A DNA stretch of 64,000 bases from Nitratireductor alexandrii (GTDB lineage Bacteria > Pseudomonadota > Alphaproteobacteria > Rhizobiales > Rhizobiaceae): NCBI RefSeq assembly GCF_004000215.1, contig NZ_RBVY01000007.1, positions 1 to 64,000 of the forward strand. The letters run 5' to 3'. Shown here piece after piece: positions 33,870-43,046 of the stretch. The translations under genes and the position numbers were made by a program. The notes beneath the pieces were generated by a model. The model saw only the letters and a program-made list of their open reading frames with translations. It did not search any database and had not been told where the DNA came from. Positions within the stretch are counted from its first letter, which is position 1; each line of letters opens with the position of its first letter.

Positions 33870-35324
33870 CTACGACCAGAATGCCGGCGAAAGCAGCACC
33901 AGCACCGCGAGTATTTCCAGCCGGCCGAGGATCATGGCGGCGTCGAGAACCCATTTCGCCGCGCCGGGAAGCGGGGAGAAATTGCCGGCGGGGCCGACAA
34001 TCTCGCCCAGGCCCGGTCCGACATTGGTCAAGGCGGTGAGGGCGCCGGTGGCGGCGGTCATGAAATCCAGCCCCGTTGCGGCGAGCAGGATAAGGGTTAT
34101 GGCCCAGGTCACCACGAAGGCGCAGATGAACAACACGGCGGTGTCTTGCATGTCGGTATCGACGCGCCGGTCGCCGTAGCGAACGGTCGCGACGCTGCTC
34201 GGGTAGACGAGATGCCTCAGGCCGGCGCGCACGGTTTCGAACAGGATCAGGAAACGGTAGGCCTTGATGCCGCCGGCGGTGGAGCCGGAGCAACCGCCAA
34301 GGATCGTGGCCAGGAACGCACACGCGACGGGAAAGGCGCCCCACAGCGAATAGTCGGCGCTGGCAAAGCCGGTGGTGGTGATCAGCGAGACGAAATTGAA
34401 GGCGGAATGGGTCAACGCCTCGAAGGGCGTATAGTCGGAGTGAAGCCGAAGATAGACCGCGACCGCCAGGGTGAAGATCACGCAAAACCCGACATAGACG
34501 TAGATCTGGCGGTCGCCCAGCGCCTCCAGACGCCCGCGCAGGACGAGCAGCATCAGGATCGAGAACGGCAGGCCGGCGACGAACATGAAGACCGTTCCCA
34601 CCCAGATCACGGCGCCGTTGTCGCCGTAATAGCCGAGCGAGGCATCATGGGTCGAAAACCCGCCCGTCGCCAGCGTCGTCATGGCGTGATTGACGGCGTC
34701 GAAGCCGGTCATGCCGGCCGCGGCATACGAGAGCGCGCATAGCAGCGTGAGCACGCTGTAGATGCCGACCAGGGCCAGGGTGAAGGTCGAAAACCGCGCA
34801 AAGGGCCGGTCCGCGGTATCGGAGGATTCGATGCGGAAAAACGACAGGCCGCCTATGCGCAGAAACGGCAATACGAACAGCCCCAAGGCCACCACGCCGA
34901 GCCCGCCCATCCATTGCAGCAGCGAGCGCCACAAAAGCAGCCCCGGCGGCAGCGCGTCGAGGCCTGAAATCACGGTCGATCCCGTCGTCGTCAACGCGGA
35001 TACGGATTCGAACACGGCATCGGTCAAGTCGAGACGGATCGAGGCGAGCATGAAGGGGATGGCGCCGATGAGCGCCGAGGTGACCCACAACAGATTGACC
35101 AGAAGGAAGCCGAACCGGGCGTTGACGCTGGGAGGGCTCGCCCGGGTGGCCAGTGCGCAGGCGGCTGCCGGCGCGCCGACAAGCAGCGCCGAGGAGACGA
35201 AGACCCGCCAGTCGGGATTGTCGAGGAAATAGTCGACGGCCGCCGGCACGAGCATCGCCGCGGCGAAATAGAGCGCGAACACCGCCGCCAGAAAGGCGGA
35301 GAACCGAAGCTGCGTTTCCGACAT
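33870..35324 (-). CDS. trkH: Trk/Ktr potassium uptake membrane subunit
   Basis: A 484-residue potassium translocating protein of the TrkH family. It has four degenerate pore loops: TTTGSTVISG, HAMTTLATGGFSTHD, SLITTTGFASADY and LTNVGPGLGEIV, each with the filter glycine. The cytoplasmic gate and helix pattern are regular. The ATG at 35324 gives the normal family length. The usual regulatory partner TrkA is not adjacent. The 232-nt gap upstream separates it from a divergent membrane-protein gene and holds a GTTAAC-type palindrome near 35463-35479. Confidence 0.95.
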   Translation of the reverse strand: MSETQLRFSAFLAAVFALYFAAAMLVPAAVDYFLDNPDWRVFVSSALLVGAPAAACALATRASPPSVNARFGFLLVNLLWVTSALIGAIPFMLASIRLDLTDAVFESVSALTTTGSTVISGLDALPPGLLLWRSLLQWMGGLGVVALGLFVLPFLRIGGLSFFRIESSDTADRPFARFSTFTLALVGIYSVLTLLCALSYAAAGMTGFDAVNHAMTTLATGGFSTHDASLGYYGDNGAVIWVGTVFMFVAGLPFSILMLLVLRGRLEALGDRQIYVYVGFCVIFTLAVAVYLRLHSDYTPFEALTHSAFNFVSLITTTGFASADYSLWGAFPVACAFLATILGGCSGSTAGGIKAYRFLILFETVRAGLRHLVYPSSVATVRYGDRRVDTDMQDTAVLFICAFVVTWAITLILLAATGLDFMTAATGALTALTNVGPGLGEIVGPAGNFSPLPGAAKWVLDAAMILGRLEILAVLVLLSPAFWS

Positions 35325-35556
35325 CAGGGGTCTTTCGGATGCCTCGCTCTGGCCGGCCTTCCTCCCGAGGCGGCAGGCCACGTTATTGGCTTATGCGGGC
35401 AGCGGCAAGATTGCATCCGCGACGAGAGCCGGGCCGGCGGTGGCCGGTCCGGCCGTTTGTCGGTTAACGATATCTTAACAATTTTCCCGCCAGGGGCGGT
35501 GCTTGTATTAGATATGTCGGCAATCGCTTGAATAGTCGGCGTACAGGGGGACGGTC

Positions 35557-36627
35557 ATGATCGCGATAATTCGGCAGCCGCATTTCGTGCGTGCGACCGG
35601 GCTTCTCATTGGTCTGGCCGCCGCGATCATGGTGATCCGCCTCGGCACGCTGGGGCAGGGTTATCGGTTTCTGGAAAAGTTTCCGCCCGACTTCTCGACC
35701 GTCGGCTGGATGCGCTTTGGCGGTTCGGCGATCGCCGCCTTTCTGATCTATCTGGCGCTCAGACCGGCCCGGCATCAGACGCGCCCCTTCCTGACTGATT
35801 GTACCAGCACGCGGGTTGGAAAGCTGTATGCGTGGGTGAGCCTTTTGACCGTGGCGGCGACGATGGCCGGAGTCGTGCTTATCCCGCAGAGGCTTTATCC
35901 GCTGGTGACGGACGGGGCCGTGGTGCAGACCATTTCCGAACTGTTTTTGGCCATCGCGATCGGGCTGGCGCTGTTTGCGGCGGTGCGTTCGCGCACGGTG
36001 GCTGCGGCACGGATCGGCATCGTTCCCGCGCCGCTGGTGTTTGCCGCCATGGCGCTGGTGACCTTTCTGATCCTTGGCGAGGAGATGTCCTGGGGCCAGC
36101 ATTTGATCGGCTGGCAGACGCCCGACACCTTTGCCGGAAACATCCAGAACGAAACCAACCTGCACAATTTCTACACGTATCGCTTCGAGACGGCCTATTA
36201 TCTGTCGGCTTTGGTGCTGTTTTTTGTTCTGCCCTATGCATGGCCGAAGGTGCCGGGGCGGTGGTTGAAGCCTTTCGCGTTTTTCGTCCCGCCAGCAGGG
36301 TTCGTGCTGATCGCGGCGCCGATTTCGGGCCTGTTTTACGAGTATTGGAACGTGGTGCCGATGCAGGTCGCCTTCGCGCTCGGCGTGATCCTGCTTGTCG
36401 ACTGCGCTTTTGACCGCAGCCGCGGAACGCCCGGCGCGCGCGCCTTCGCGGGGCTGTGGGCGGTGACGATGATCGCTTCGCAGGCCGTGTTTCTGGTTTT
36501 CGGCGGGCGGATGAGCGAGGGGCACGAATTGTCGGAGGTTCGCGAGTTTTTGATCTCGCTGTTGATGCTGGCCTATCTGATCTGGATCAGCGGCCGGCTG
36601 CTGGCGACGTCGCGCGGGCTGGCATAG
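35557..36627 (+). CDS. Multi-pass membrane protein of unknown function
   Basis: A 356-residue hydrophobic protein with about nine predicted membrane segments. The striking part is a polar, strongly patterned stretch at about residues 170-205 between helices, reading GEEMSWGQHLIGWQTP and then NIQNETNLHNFYTYRFE. Glu-Glu, Trp, Gln, Asn and His residues this dense in a membrane protein suggest a catalytic or metal site. I recall similar hypothetical proteins in other bacteria but no assigned function. A GGGGG ribosome site precedes the ATG. Divergent from trkH; it appears to be transcribed alone. Confidence 0.78.
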   Translation: MIAIIRQPHFVRATGLLIGLAAAIMVIRLGTLGQGYRFLEKFPPDFSTVGWMRFGGSAIAAFLIYLALRPARHQTRPFLTDCTSTRVGKLYAWVSLLTVAATMAGVVLIPQRLYPLVTDGAVVQTISELFLAIAIGLALFAAVRSRTVAAARIGIVPAPLVFAAMALVTFLILGEEMSWGQHLIGWQTPDTFAGNIQNETNLHNFYTYRFETAYYLSALVLFFVLPYAWPKVPGRWLKPFAFFVPPAGFVLIAAPISGLFYEYWNVVPMQVAFALGVILLVDCAFDRSRGTPGARAFAGLWAVTMIASQAVFLVFGGRMSEGHELSEVREFLISLLMLAYLIWISGRLLATSRGLA

Positions 36628-36676
36628 GACCAAACGCTCCCGGAATCGGTTGGTGGTGCGGCGGCGCCGGTTCGCC

Positions 36677-37459
36677 TCAGGCCACGACCGCGCGCCGGTA
36701 CAGATGCCAGGTTGCGTGGCCGAGCACGGGCAGCGTGACGAACAGGCCGAGGAAGAACGGCACGCAGGACAAAAGCACCAGCACGGTCACGGTGACGCCC
36801 CAGCCGATCATCGTCACCGGGCTTGCCAGCACCGTCTTGACGCTGGTGATCATCGCGGTGACGAAATCGAGTTCGCGCTCCAGCAGTAGCGGGATCGAGA
36901 TGACGGTGATCGAAAACAGCACCATCGCCAGAACCGCGCCGACCACATGGCCGACCGCCAGGAAGGTCCAGCCTTGCGGCGTGGTGAAGACCACGTCGAG
37001 GAACCGCTCCAGCGTGGCGAACGACATCCGTCCCAGGACGAGCGCGACCAAGAGGCGGATCTGATACATCCAGATCCAGAACACGAACAGCATCACGAAC
37101 GCCATCCATGACAATTCGCGGGTGCGCTGGTGCCAGACCACCGCCAGGATCGCCTTCCAGTCGAGCGGCTGGCCGGCCTCGAGCCGGCGGCTGACCTCGT
37201 AAAGACCGACGGCGGCGAACGGTCCGATCAGCGGAAAGCCGATGGCGAAGGGGTAGATCATCCACGGCACGCGCCAGATCGTCAGGCCGAGTACGATGAC
37301 CATGCCGCCGAGCGCGAACACACCGCCGAAGAAAAGCCCGAACAGCGGCGCGCGCGCGAAATCGTTCAGCCCCTGCATCATTGCCGCGCGAATATCCGCA
37401 CCGGTGATCGCCGCCACCACGGGCATTGCCGGCTTCGCGCCATCGTTCGGACTGGCCAT
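36677..37459 (-). CDS. DUF2189-like multi-pass membrane protein
   Basis: A 260-residue inner-membrane protein with six or so hydrophobic segments. The N-terminal part (ITGADIRAAMMQGLNDFARAP) followed by a GG-rich helix, IGFPLIGPFAAVGLYEVSRRLEAG and a WHQRTRELSWM loop is the DUF2189 pattern (integral membrane proteins loosely resembling oxidase subunits). The ATG at 37459 is chosen because GGGAGGAG lies directly upstream; a longer reading to 37528 adds only poorly conserved basic residues. Convergent with the unknown membrane gene. Function unknown. Confidence 0.82.
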   Translation of the reverse strand: MASPNDGAKPAMPVVAAITGADIRAAMMQGLNDFARAPLFGLFFGGVFALGGMVIVLGLTIWRVPWMIYPFAIGFPLIGPFAAVGLYEVSRRLEAGQPLDWKAILAVVWHQRTRELSWMAFVMLFVFWIWMYQIRLLVALVLGRMSFATLERFLDVVFTTPQGWTFLAVGHVVGAVLAMVLFSITVISIPLLLERELDFVTAMITSVKTVLASPVTMIGWGVTVTVLVLLSCVPFFLGLFVTLPVLGHATWHLYRRAVVA

Positions 37460-37603
37460 CGTCTCCTCCCGAAAAGCCCCTGTCGCCCAGGCCCGCATCG
37501 CCCGACGCGCCAGCTTCTTCTCTCCCACTGTCGCTTATGACGAAGAGGCCGGCAACCGGCTTTGACCAGGATCAAGCCGGTCGGCGCTTTCGTGTCGCCG
37601 GCC

Positions 37604-38890
37604 TCAGATGCGGTCGCGCAGCGCGTACCAGTTCAGCGCCAGGAACAACAGCGGCGCGCGCATGCGCCGCCCGCCCGGGAAGGGCGGTACCTTCAATTCC
37701 TCGAGTAGTCTCAGCCGGTCGCGATTGCCGGCAACCGTCTCGGCATAGAGCTTGCCGGTGAAATTGGACAACATCACCCCGTGACCCGAATAACCGCCCG
37801 CCGCGATCACGTTCGGCATCACCTCGCGCACGAACGGCTTGCGCGGCATGGTGATGCCGACAAAACCGCCCCAGGCATGGGTGATCTCGACATCGCGCAG
37901 GGCGGGGTAGACCTCGGCGATCTGGCGGCGGATCTGCGCGCCGATATCCTTGGGATCGTCGGTGGAATAGACTTCCCGGCCTCCAAACAGAAGCCGCCCG
38001 TCGGCGGAGCGACGGAAATAACGCACCACGAAACGCGAATCGTCGATCGCCTCGCCGCCCGGTATCACCGGGCTGTCGTTGCCGAGGGGGGGCGTGGCGC
38101 CGATGAAGGAGCCGATGGGCATGACATGGGCGGCGCTGACCGGCTCGAGATCGCCGCCATAGGCGTTGACGGCGATCAGGCATTTGTCGGCGCTGACGGT
38201 GCCGTTGTCGGTGCTGATGGTGACCTTGCCGCCGGCCGTCCGGATGCCGGTGGCCCGTGTGTGTTCATGCAGGCGCGCGCCGGCCCGGCTGGCGACGCGC
38301 GCGGTGCCGACGACGAGCTTCAGCGGGTGGATATGGCCGGTTCCGGTATCGCGCACGCCGCCGAAATAGCGTGTCGAGCCGACCCGCCGGGCGGTTTCGC
38401 CGGCGTCCATATAGGTCAGATGCTCGTAGCCGAACCGCGCGGCCATCAGGTCTGCATGGGCGCGGTAGTCGTCGACATAGCGCTTCTTGTGGGCGACGGA
38501 GAGCTGCCCCGGCCGGTAGTCGATGTCGATTGCGTGTGTGGCGGCGAAGTCGAGCAGATGCGCCTTGGCCTCCTCGGCGAGATCGAACAGCGCCTTGGCC
38601 CGCGACAGGCCGAGCTCGGCTTCCAGCTCCTCGGCCCAGGTGCGCTGGCCGGTGCCGAGTTGGCCGCCATTGCGCCCCGAGGCGCCGTCGCCGAAGCGGT
38701 GCGCCTCGATCAGGACGACGTCGACGCCGGCCTGTGCGAGATGCGCGGCGGCCGAAAGCCCGGTAAAACCGCCGCCGACAATGGCCACGTCGGCCCGGCA
38801 GTCGCCCGCAAGCGGGGCGTAGCGCGGCCGTTCGCCAACGGTCGCCTCGTACCAGGACGAGCCGGGCGCGATGGGTGAGGGGTCGTTCAT
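37604..38890 (-). CDS. puuB: FAD-dependent gamma-glutamylputrescine oxidase (PuuB-like)
   Basis: A 428-residue flavoprotein of the DAO family. The FAD motif VAIVGGGFTGLSAAAHLAQAG is at about residues 35-55, followed by GASGRNGGQLGTGQR, the PuuB signature; the substrate region includes STRYFGGVRDTGTGHIHPLKLV. The C-terminal GGYSGHGVMLSNFTGKL caps the flavin. It converts gamma-glutamylputrescine to gamma-glutamyl-aminobutyraldehyde with H2O2. The PuuA-like ligase gene lies just upstream on the same strand, 126 nt away, which fits the Puu pathway well. Confidence 0.9.
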   Translation of the reverse strand: MNDPSPIAPGSSWYEATVGERPRYAPLAGDCRADVAIVGGGFTGLSAAAHLAQAGVDVVLIEAHRFGDGASGRNGGQLGTGQRTWAEELEAELGLSRAKALFDLAEEAKAHLLDFAATHAIDIDYRPGQLSVAHKKRYVDDYRAHADLMAARFGYEHLTYMDAGETARRVGSTRYFGGVRDTGTGHIHPLKLVVGTARVASRAGARLHEHTRATGIRTAGGKVTISTDNGTVSADKCLIAVNAYGGDLEPVSAAHVMPIGSFIGATPPLGNDSPVIPGGEAIDDSRFVVRYFRRSADGRLLFGGREVYSTDDPKDIGAQIRRQIAEVYPALRDVEITHAWGGFVGITMPRKPFVREVMPNVIAAGGYSGHGVMLSNFTGKLYAETVAGNRDRLRLLEELKVPPFPGGRRMRAPLLFLALNWYALRDRI

Positions 38891-39016
38891 CGATGCACCT
38901 TCGGGCGAGCGGACGCGCGGCCGCCGCGCGGCGGGCGGTCTTTTGGGCGCGGTCCCGTGCGACATCGTGCCCTCATCTTATCCTTGCGCCTTTCATCGTC
39001 ACGGCTCGCACGGCGA

Positions 39017-40450
39017 CTACACGTTTAAAAGCAGATATTCACGCTCCCACGGGCTGATCACCTCCATGAAGGTCTCGAATTCGGCTTTCTTGATCGCGCC
39101 GTAGGTGGAAATGAAGGACGCCCCGAGCATGGTCCGCAAGGCGTCGTCGGCCTCAAGCAGGCCAACCGCCTCGAGCAGGCCGCGCGGCAGGTCGATCTCC
39201 TCCTCGTTGGCGGCCTTGCCGACCGGCGCCTCGGGCTCGATCCGCTCGGCGATGCCGATCAGACCGCAGGCGAGCGAGCCGGCGAGCGCCAGATAGGGAT
39301 TGGCGTCGGAGGAGGGAATGCGGTTTTCCACCCGGCGCGCCGAAGGGTCGGAGCGCGGAATGCGGAAAGCGGTGGTGCGGTTGTCGTAGCCCCAGTCCGT
39401 GTTGACGGGGGCCGAGGCCGCCTTGGTCAGCCGCCGGTAGGAATTGACATAAGGTGCCATCATCACCAGCGCGCTGGGCATGTGGCGCTGCATTCCGCCG
39501 ACGAAATGGCGGAACGCCTCCGTCTCCTCGCCGTTGTCGTCGGAGAAGATGTTGCGACCGCTGGACAGGTCGACGACCGACTGATGGATGTGCATGGCCG
39601 ATCCCGGCTGCCCCTGGATCGGCTTGGCCATGAAGGTCGCGTAGGTGTCGTGCTTGAGAGCCGCCTCGCGGATGGTGCGCTTGAACAAGAACACCTGGTC
39701 GGCAAGCTCGACCGGATCGCCGTGGCGCAGGTTGATTTCGAGCTGGCCGGCGCCTTCCTCGTGGATCAGCGTGTCGATCTCCAGGCCCTGCATCTCGGAA
39801 AAATGGTAGATATCGTCGATCAACTCGTCGAATTCGTTGACACCGGCGATCGAATAGCCCTGGCCGCCGCCGATCGGTCGGCCCGAACGCCCCACCGGCG
39901 GGGTCAGCGGATAGTCGGGATCGGGATTCTTGTGAACCAGGTAGAACTCGATCTCGGGCGCCACAACCGGGCGCAGGCCACGCTCGCCATAAGCCTTGAC
40001 CACACGTTTGAGCAGGTTGCGCGGTGTGAATTCGACCGAGCGGCCGTCCTGATGGACGAGATCGCAGATCACCTGGGCGGTGGGATCCGATTCCCACGGT
40101 ACCGCCGAAAGCGTCGACAGGTCCGGCAACAGTTTGAGGTCGCCGTCATCGGCCGGGTAGGTGAAGTCGCCGCCATCCTGTGGATAGCCGCCCGAAATCG
40201 TGGTCATGAAGACAGCCGACGGCAGGGCCAGCGAGGTGTTGGAGGTGAACTTGCTCGACGGCATCATCTTGCCACGGGCCACGCCGGCCTGATCGGGCGT
40301 GATGCACTCGATGTCCTCGATGTCGCGCCAGTCCAGCCAGGCGCCGGCCTCTTTCCAGTTCTTTACGCCGCGGAGATTCTTCAGAAAGGCGGGAGGGCGC
40401 TTCTTGCTCGCGCGCCCCGCTGCCCGGACGTCCTTTTTTTGGGGGGGCAT
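39017..40450 (-). CDS. puuA: Glutamine synthetase family protein, gamma-glutamylputrescine synthetase (PuuA-like)
   Basis: A 477-residue ATP-dependent ligase of the GS superfamily. Visible are a short GS beta-grasp (IECITPDQAGVARGKMMP), the metal/ATP glutamates in PEIEFYL and GAGQLEINLRHGD, the SAMHIHQSV histidine loop, and FRIPRSDPSARRVENRIPSSDANPYL for phosphate and ammonia-side binding. The overall form matches PuuA, which joins glutamate to putrescine, rather than GlnA. Immediately after the ATG the coding strand reads seven C then seven A (40434-40447), a slip-prone tract. It heads the PuuA-PuuB pair. Confidence 0.9.
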   Translation of the reverse strand: MPPQKKDVRAAGRASKKRPPAFLKNLRGVKNWKEAGAWLDWRDIEDIECITPDQAGVARGKMMPSSKFTSNTSLALPSAVFMTTISGGYPQDGGDFTYPADDGDLKLLPDLSTLSAVPWESDPTAQVICDLVHQDGRSVEFTPRNLLKRVVKAYGERGLRPVVAPEIEFYLVHKNPDPDYPLTPPVGRSGRPIGGGQGYSIAGVNEFDELIDDIYHFSEMQGLEIDTLIHEEGAGQLEINLRHGDPVELADQVFLFKRTIREAALKHDTYATFMAKPIQGQPGSAMHIHQSVVDLSSGRNIFSDDNGEETEAFRHFVGGMQRHMPSALVMMAPYVNSYRRLTKAASAPVNTDWGYDNRTTAFRIPRSDPSARRVENRIPSSDANPYLALAGSLACGLIGIAERIEPEAPVGKAANEEEIDLPRGLLEAVGLLEADDALRTMLGASFISTYGAIKKAEFETFMEVISPWEREYLLLNV

Positions 40451-40528
40451 CGATCACCAATTATTGCTTGAACGGGGCGACTATAGACGCCGGGCGGGCC
40501 GCTAGGGAAGGGCCCCGGCTCGGCGCAG

Positions 40529-40933
40529 TCAGCTATAGTCGCCATTGCGCGCCCGCACCGCCTCGATCGCCGGCTGGAGCCGGTCGACGGTGATCGGGCG
40601 GGCCACCACGATGTCGACGACGGCAGCGCCGTTCGGGGCCTGGGCGGGGTCGGTCGTGGCCGACAGCACGATGACGGCCGGCAGCGCGCGGGCATGGGCC
40701 GCACGCTGCGCGGCAAGCCGCTCGAACAGGGCGCCGCCCGCCGGGTCGTCGGCCGGCAAATCGAGAATGACGATCGAGGGCAGGTCGGTTTCCAGGGCGT
40801 GGGCGGCCAGTTCCGGCGGTGCGGTTCGTGCCTTCAGCCCGGCCCGTTCCACAATCCTGGAGACGACGACGCCGTTGATCGTCGATCTTCCGATTACCAG
40901 GACCGCCGGGGTCTTGTTCGCACTGCCTGCCAT
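40529..40933 (-). CDS. Degenerate response-regulator receiver protein
   Basis: A 134-residue single-domain protein with the receiver fold pattern. The phospho-acceptor aspartate is in place (D58 in VILDLP), and S91 in VIVLSATTD fits the switch serine/threonine. The acidic pair that binds magnesium is lost (VIGRSTIN), and the conserved lysine of the KP motif is R112 (ARPIT). Phosphorylation is therefore doubtful. It is transcribed alone with a GGAAG ribosome site. It may act as a phosphorylation-independent adaptor; no partner is nearby. Confidence 0.75.
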   Translation of the reverse strand: MAGSANKTPAVLVIGRSTINGVVVSRIVERAGLKARTAPPELAAHALETDLPSIVILDLPADDPAGGALFERLAAQRAAHARALPAVIVLSATTDPAQAPNGAAVVDIVVARPITVDRLQPAIEAVRARNGDYS

Positions 40934-41113
40934 GCTGCCACTTCCGTCTTTTCAGTCGTCCGAGCGCATTCGCGTCACCGCCGGCGGAACGGAGGTAAAT
41001 TCAATGTAGGGTTGTATTTTCGATCGCCAGCTTCATAAGGAAACTGTGCGCCGGTAGGCAAGGCTTTTCTTGATGGTCGCGGTATTTTTAACCGGAACCG
41101 CCAAAACGGCGAA

Positions 41114-41137
41114 GCCGCGCGCCATCGGACGCGCGGC
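41114..41137. terminator. Hairpin downstream of the 79-residue gene
   Basis: GCCGCGCG (41114-41121) pairs perfectly with CGCGCGGC (41130-41137). Read on the minus strand it lies 52 nt past the stop codon of the small gene at 41189. The T-content after the stem is weak. Confidence 0.5.
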
Positions 41138-41188
41138 TTGGTTGGTTTCGATGCGGTCCGGCCGGGTGCGGGCCTGACCGCGAGGGGC

Positions 41189-41428
41189 TCAGCCCTGTCC
41201 CTGGGTCACGATCACCGGAATCAGCAAATCGCCCCAATTGCCGGCGCCGCCATGATGGCGCGCGGAGCGGACGAGCTCCACCGAAACGCCGGCCTCGACG
41301 GCCTTCATCACCGACTGGTTCAGGCGGTGGAGATCGTTGGCCACCATGCGGATCGCCGCCTGCTGGTCTGTGTTCATGCTGGAAGCCTGTTCCTCGGCGC
41401 GTTCCTTGACACGTGTTCTCGGGGCCAT
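41189..41428 (-). CDS. Small conserved-looking protein of unknown function
   Basis: A 79-residue soluble protein. AAAGGAGT lies 6 nt before ATG 41428, an excellent ribosome site, which is why I chose it over GTG 41434. The sequence is mostly helical in its first two thirds (NTDQQAAIRMVANDLHRLNQSVMKAVEAG), then has a basic-glycine loop and a hydrophobic ending (GDLLIPVIVTQGQG). No family is recognised. It is followed by a hairpin and lies 81 nt downstream of aceA on the same strand, so it may be co-transcribed with it. Confidence 0.68.
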   Translation of the reverse strand: MAPRTRVKERAEEQASSMNTDQQAAIRMVANDLHRLNQSVMKAVEAGVSVELVRSARHHGGAGNWGDLLIPVIVTQGQG

Positions 41429-41509
41429 CTGCACACTCCTTTTGTATCCTGGCCTCGTTTGCCGTTGGGGCTTGCGGGGCGCGGGCCCCGCAAGCCTTGT
41501 CGTTGCGGC

Positions 41510-42799
<1,290 letters not shown>

Positions 42800-42967
42800 G
42801 ACAAATCTCCTGCCGGCATTTGGCGTTGTATTGAAAGCGGTTTTGGGAGGCTGCGTCCGCTTTCGCATGTGACTTCCTTTACATTGCAGCGCAAAAGGCG
42901 CCAGAAATTCATTGATTTATCGGCCGAAAATCGGGAAAACCTGTCTTGCGTTTGACAGAGCGGGCTC

Positions 42968-43035
42968 GTAAAATTGTAAAAAATGTAAAATCCGTTTGCG
43001 GCGTATGATCGTGTCGGGTCTGTAAAATCATTACA
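42968..43035. promoter_or_regulatory. TGTAAA-rich regulator sites between aceA and its regulator
   Basis: Two adjacent AT-rich clusters interrupt the GC-rich sequence. At 42968-42991 GTAAAA/TGTAAAA occurs three times in direct orientation. At 43021-43035 TGTAAAATCATTACA is a perfect TGTAA-N5-TTACA palindrome, 11 nt before the regulator ATG. This arrangement suggests autoregulation plus control of aceA by the ScfR/RamB-like protein. Confidence 0.6.
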
Positions 43036-43046
43036 AAAGGCATCGC

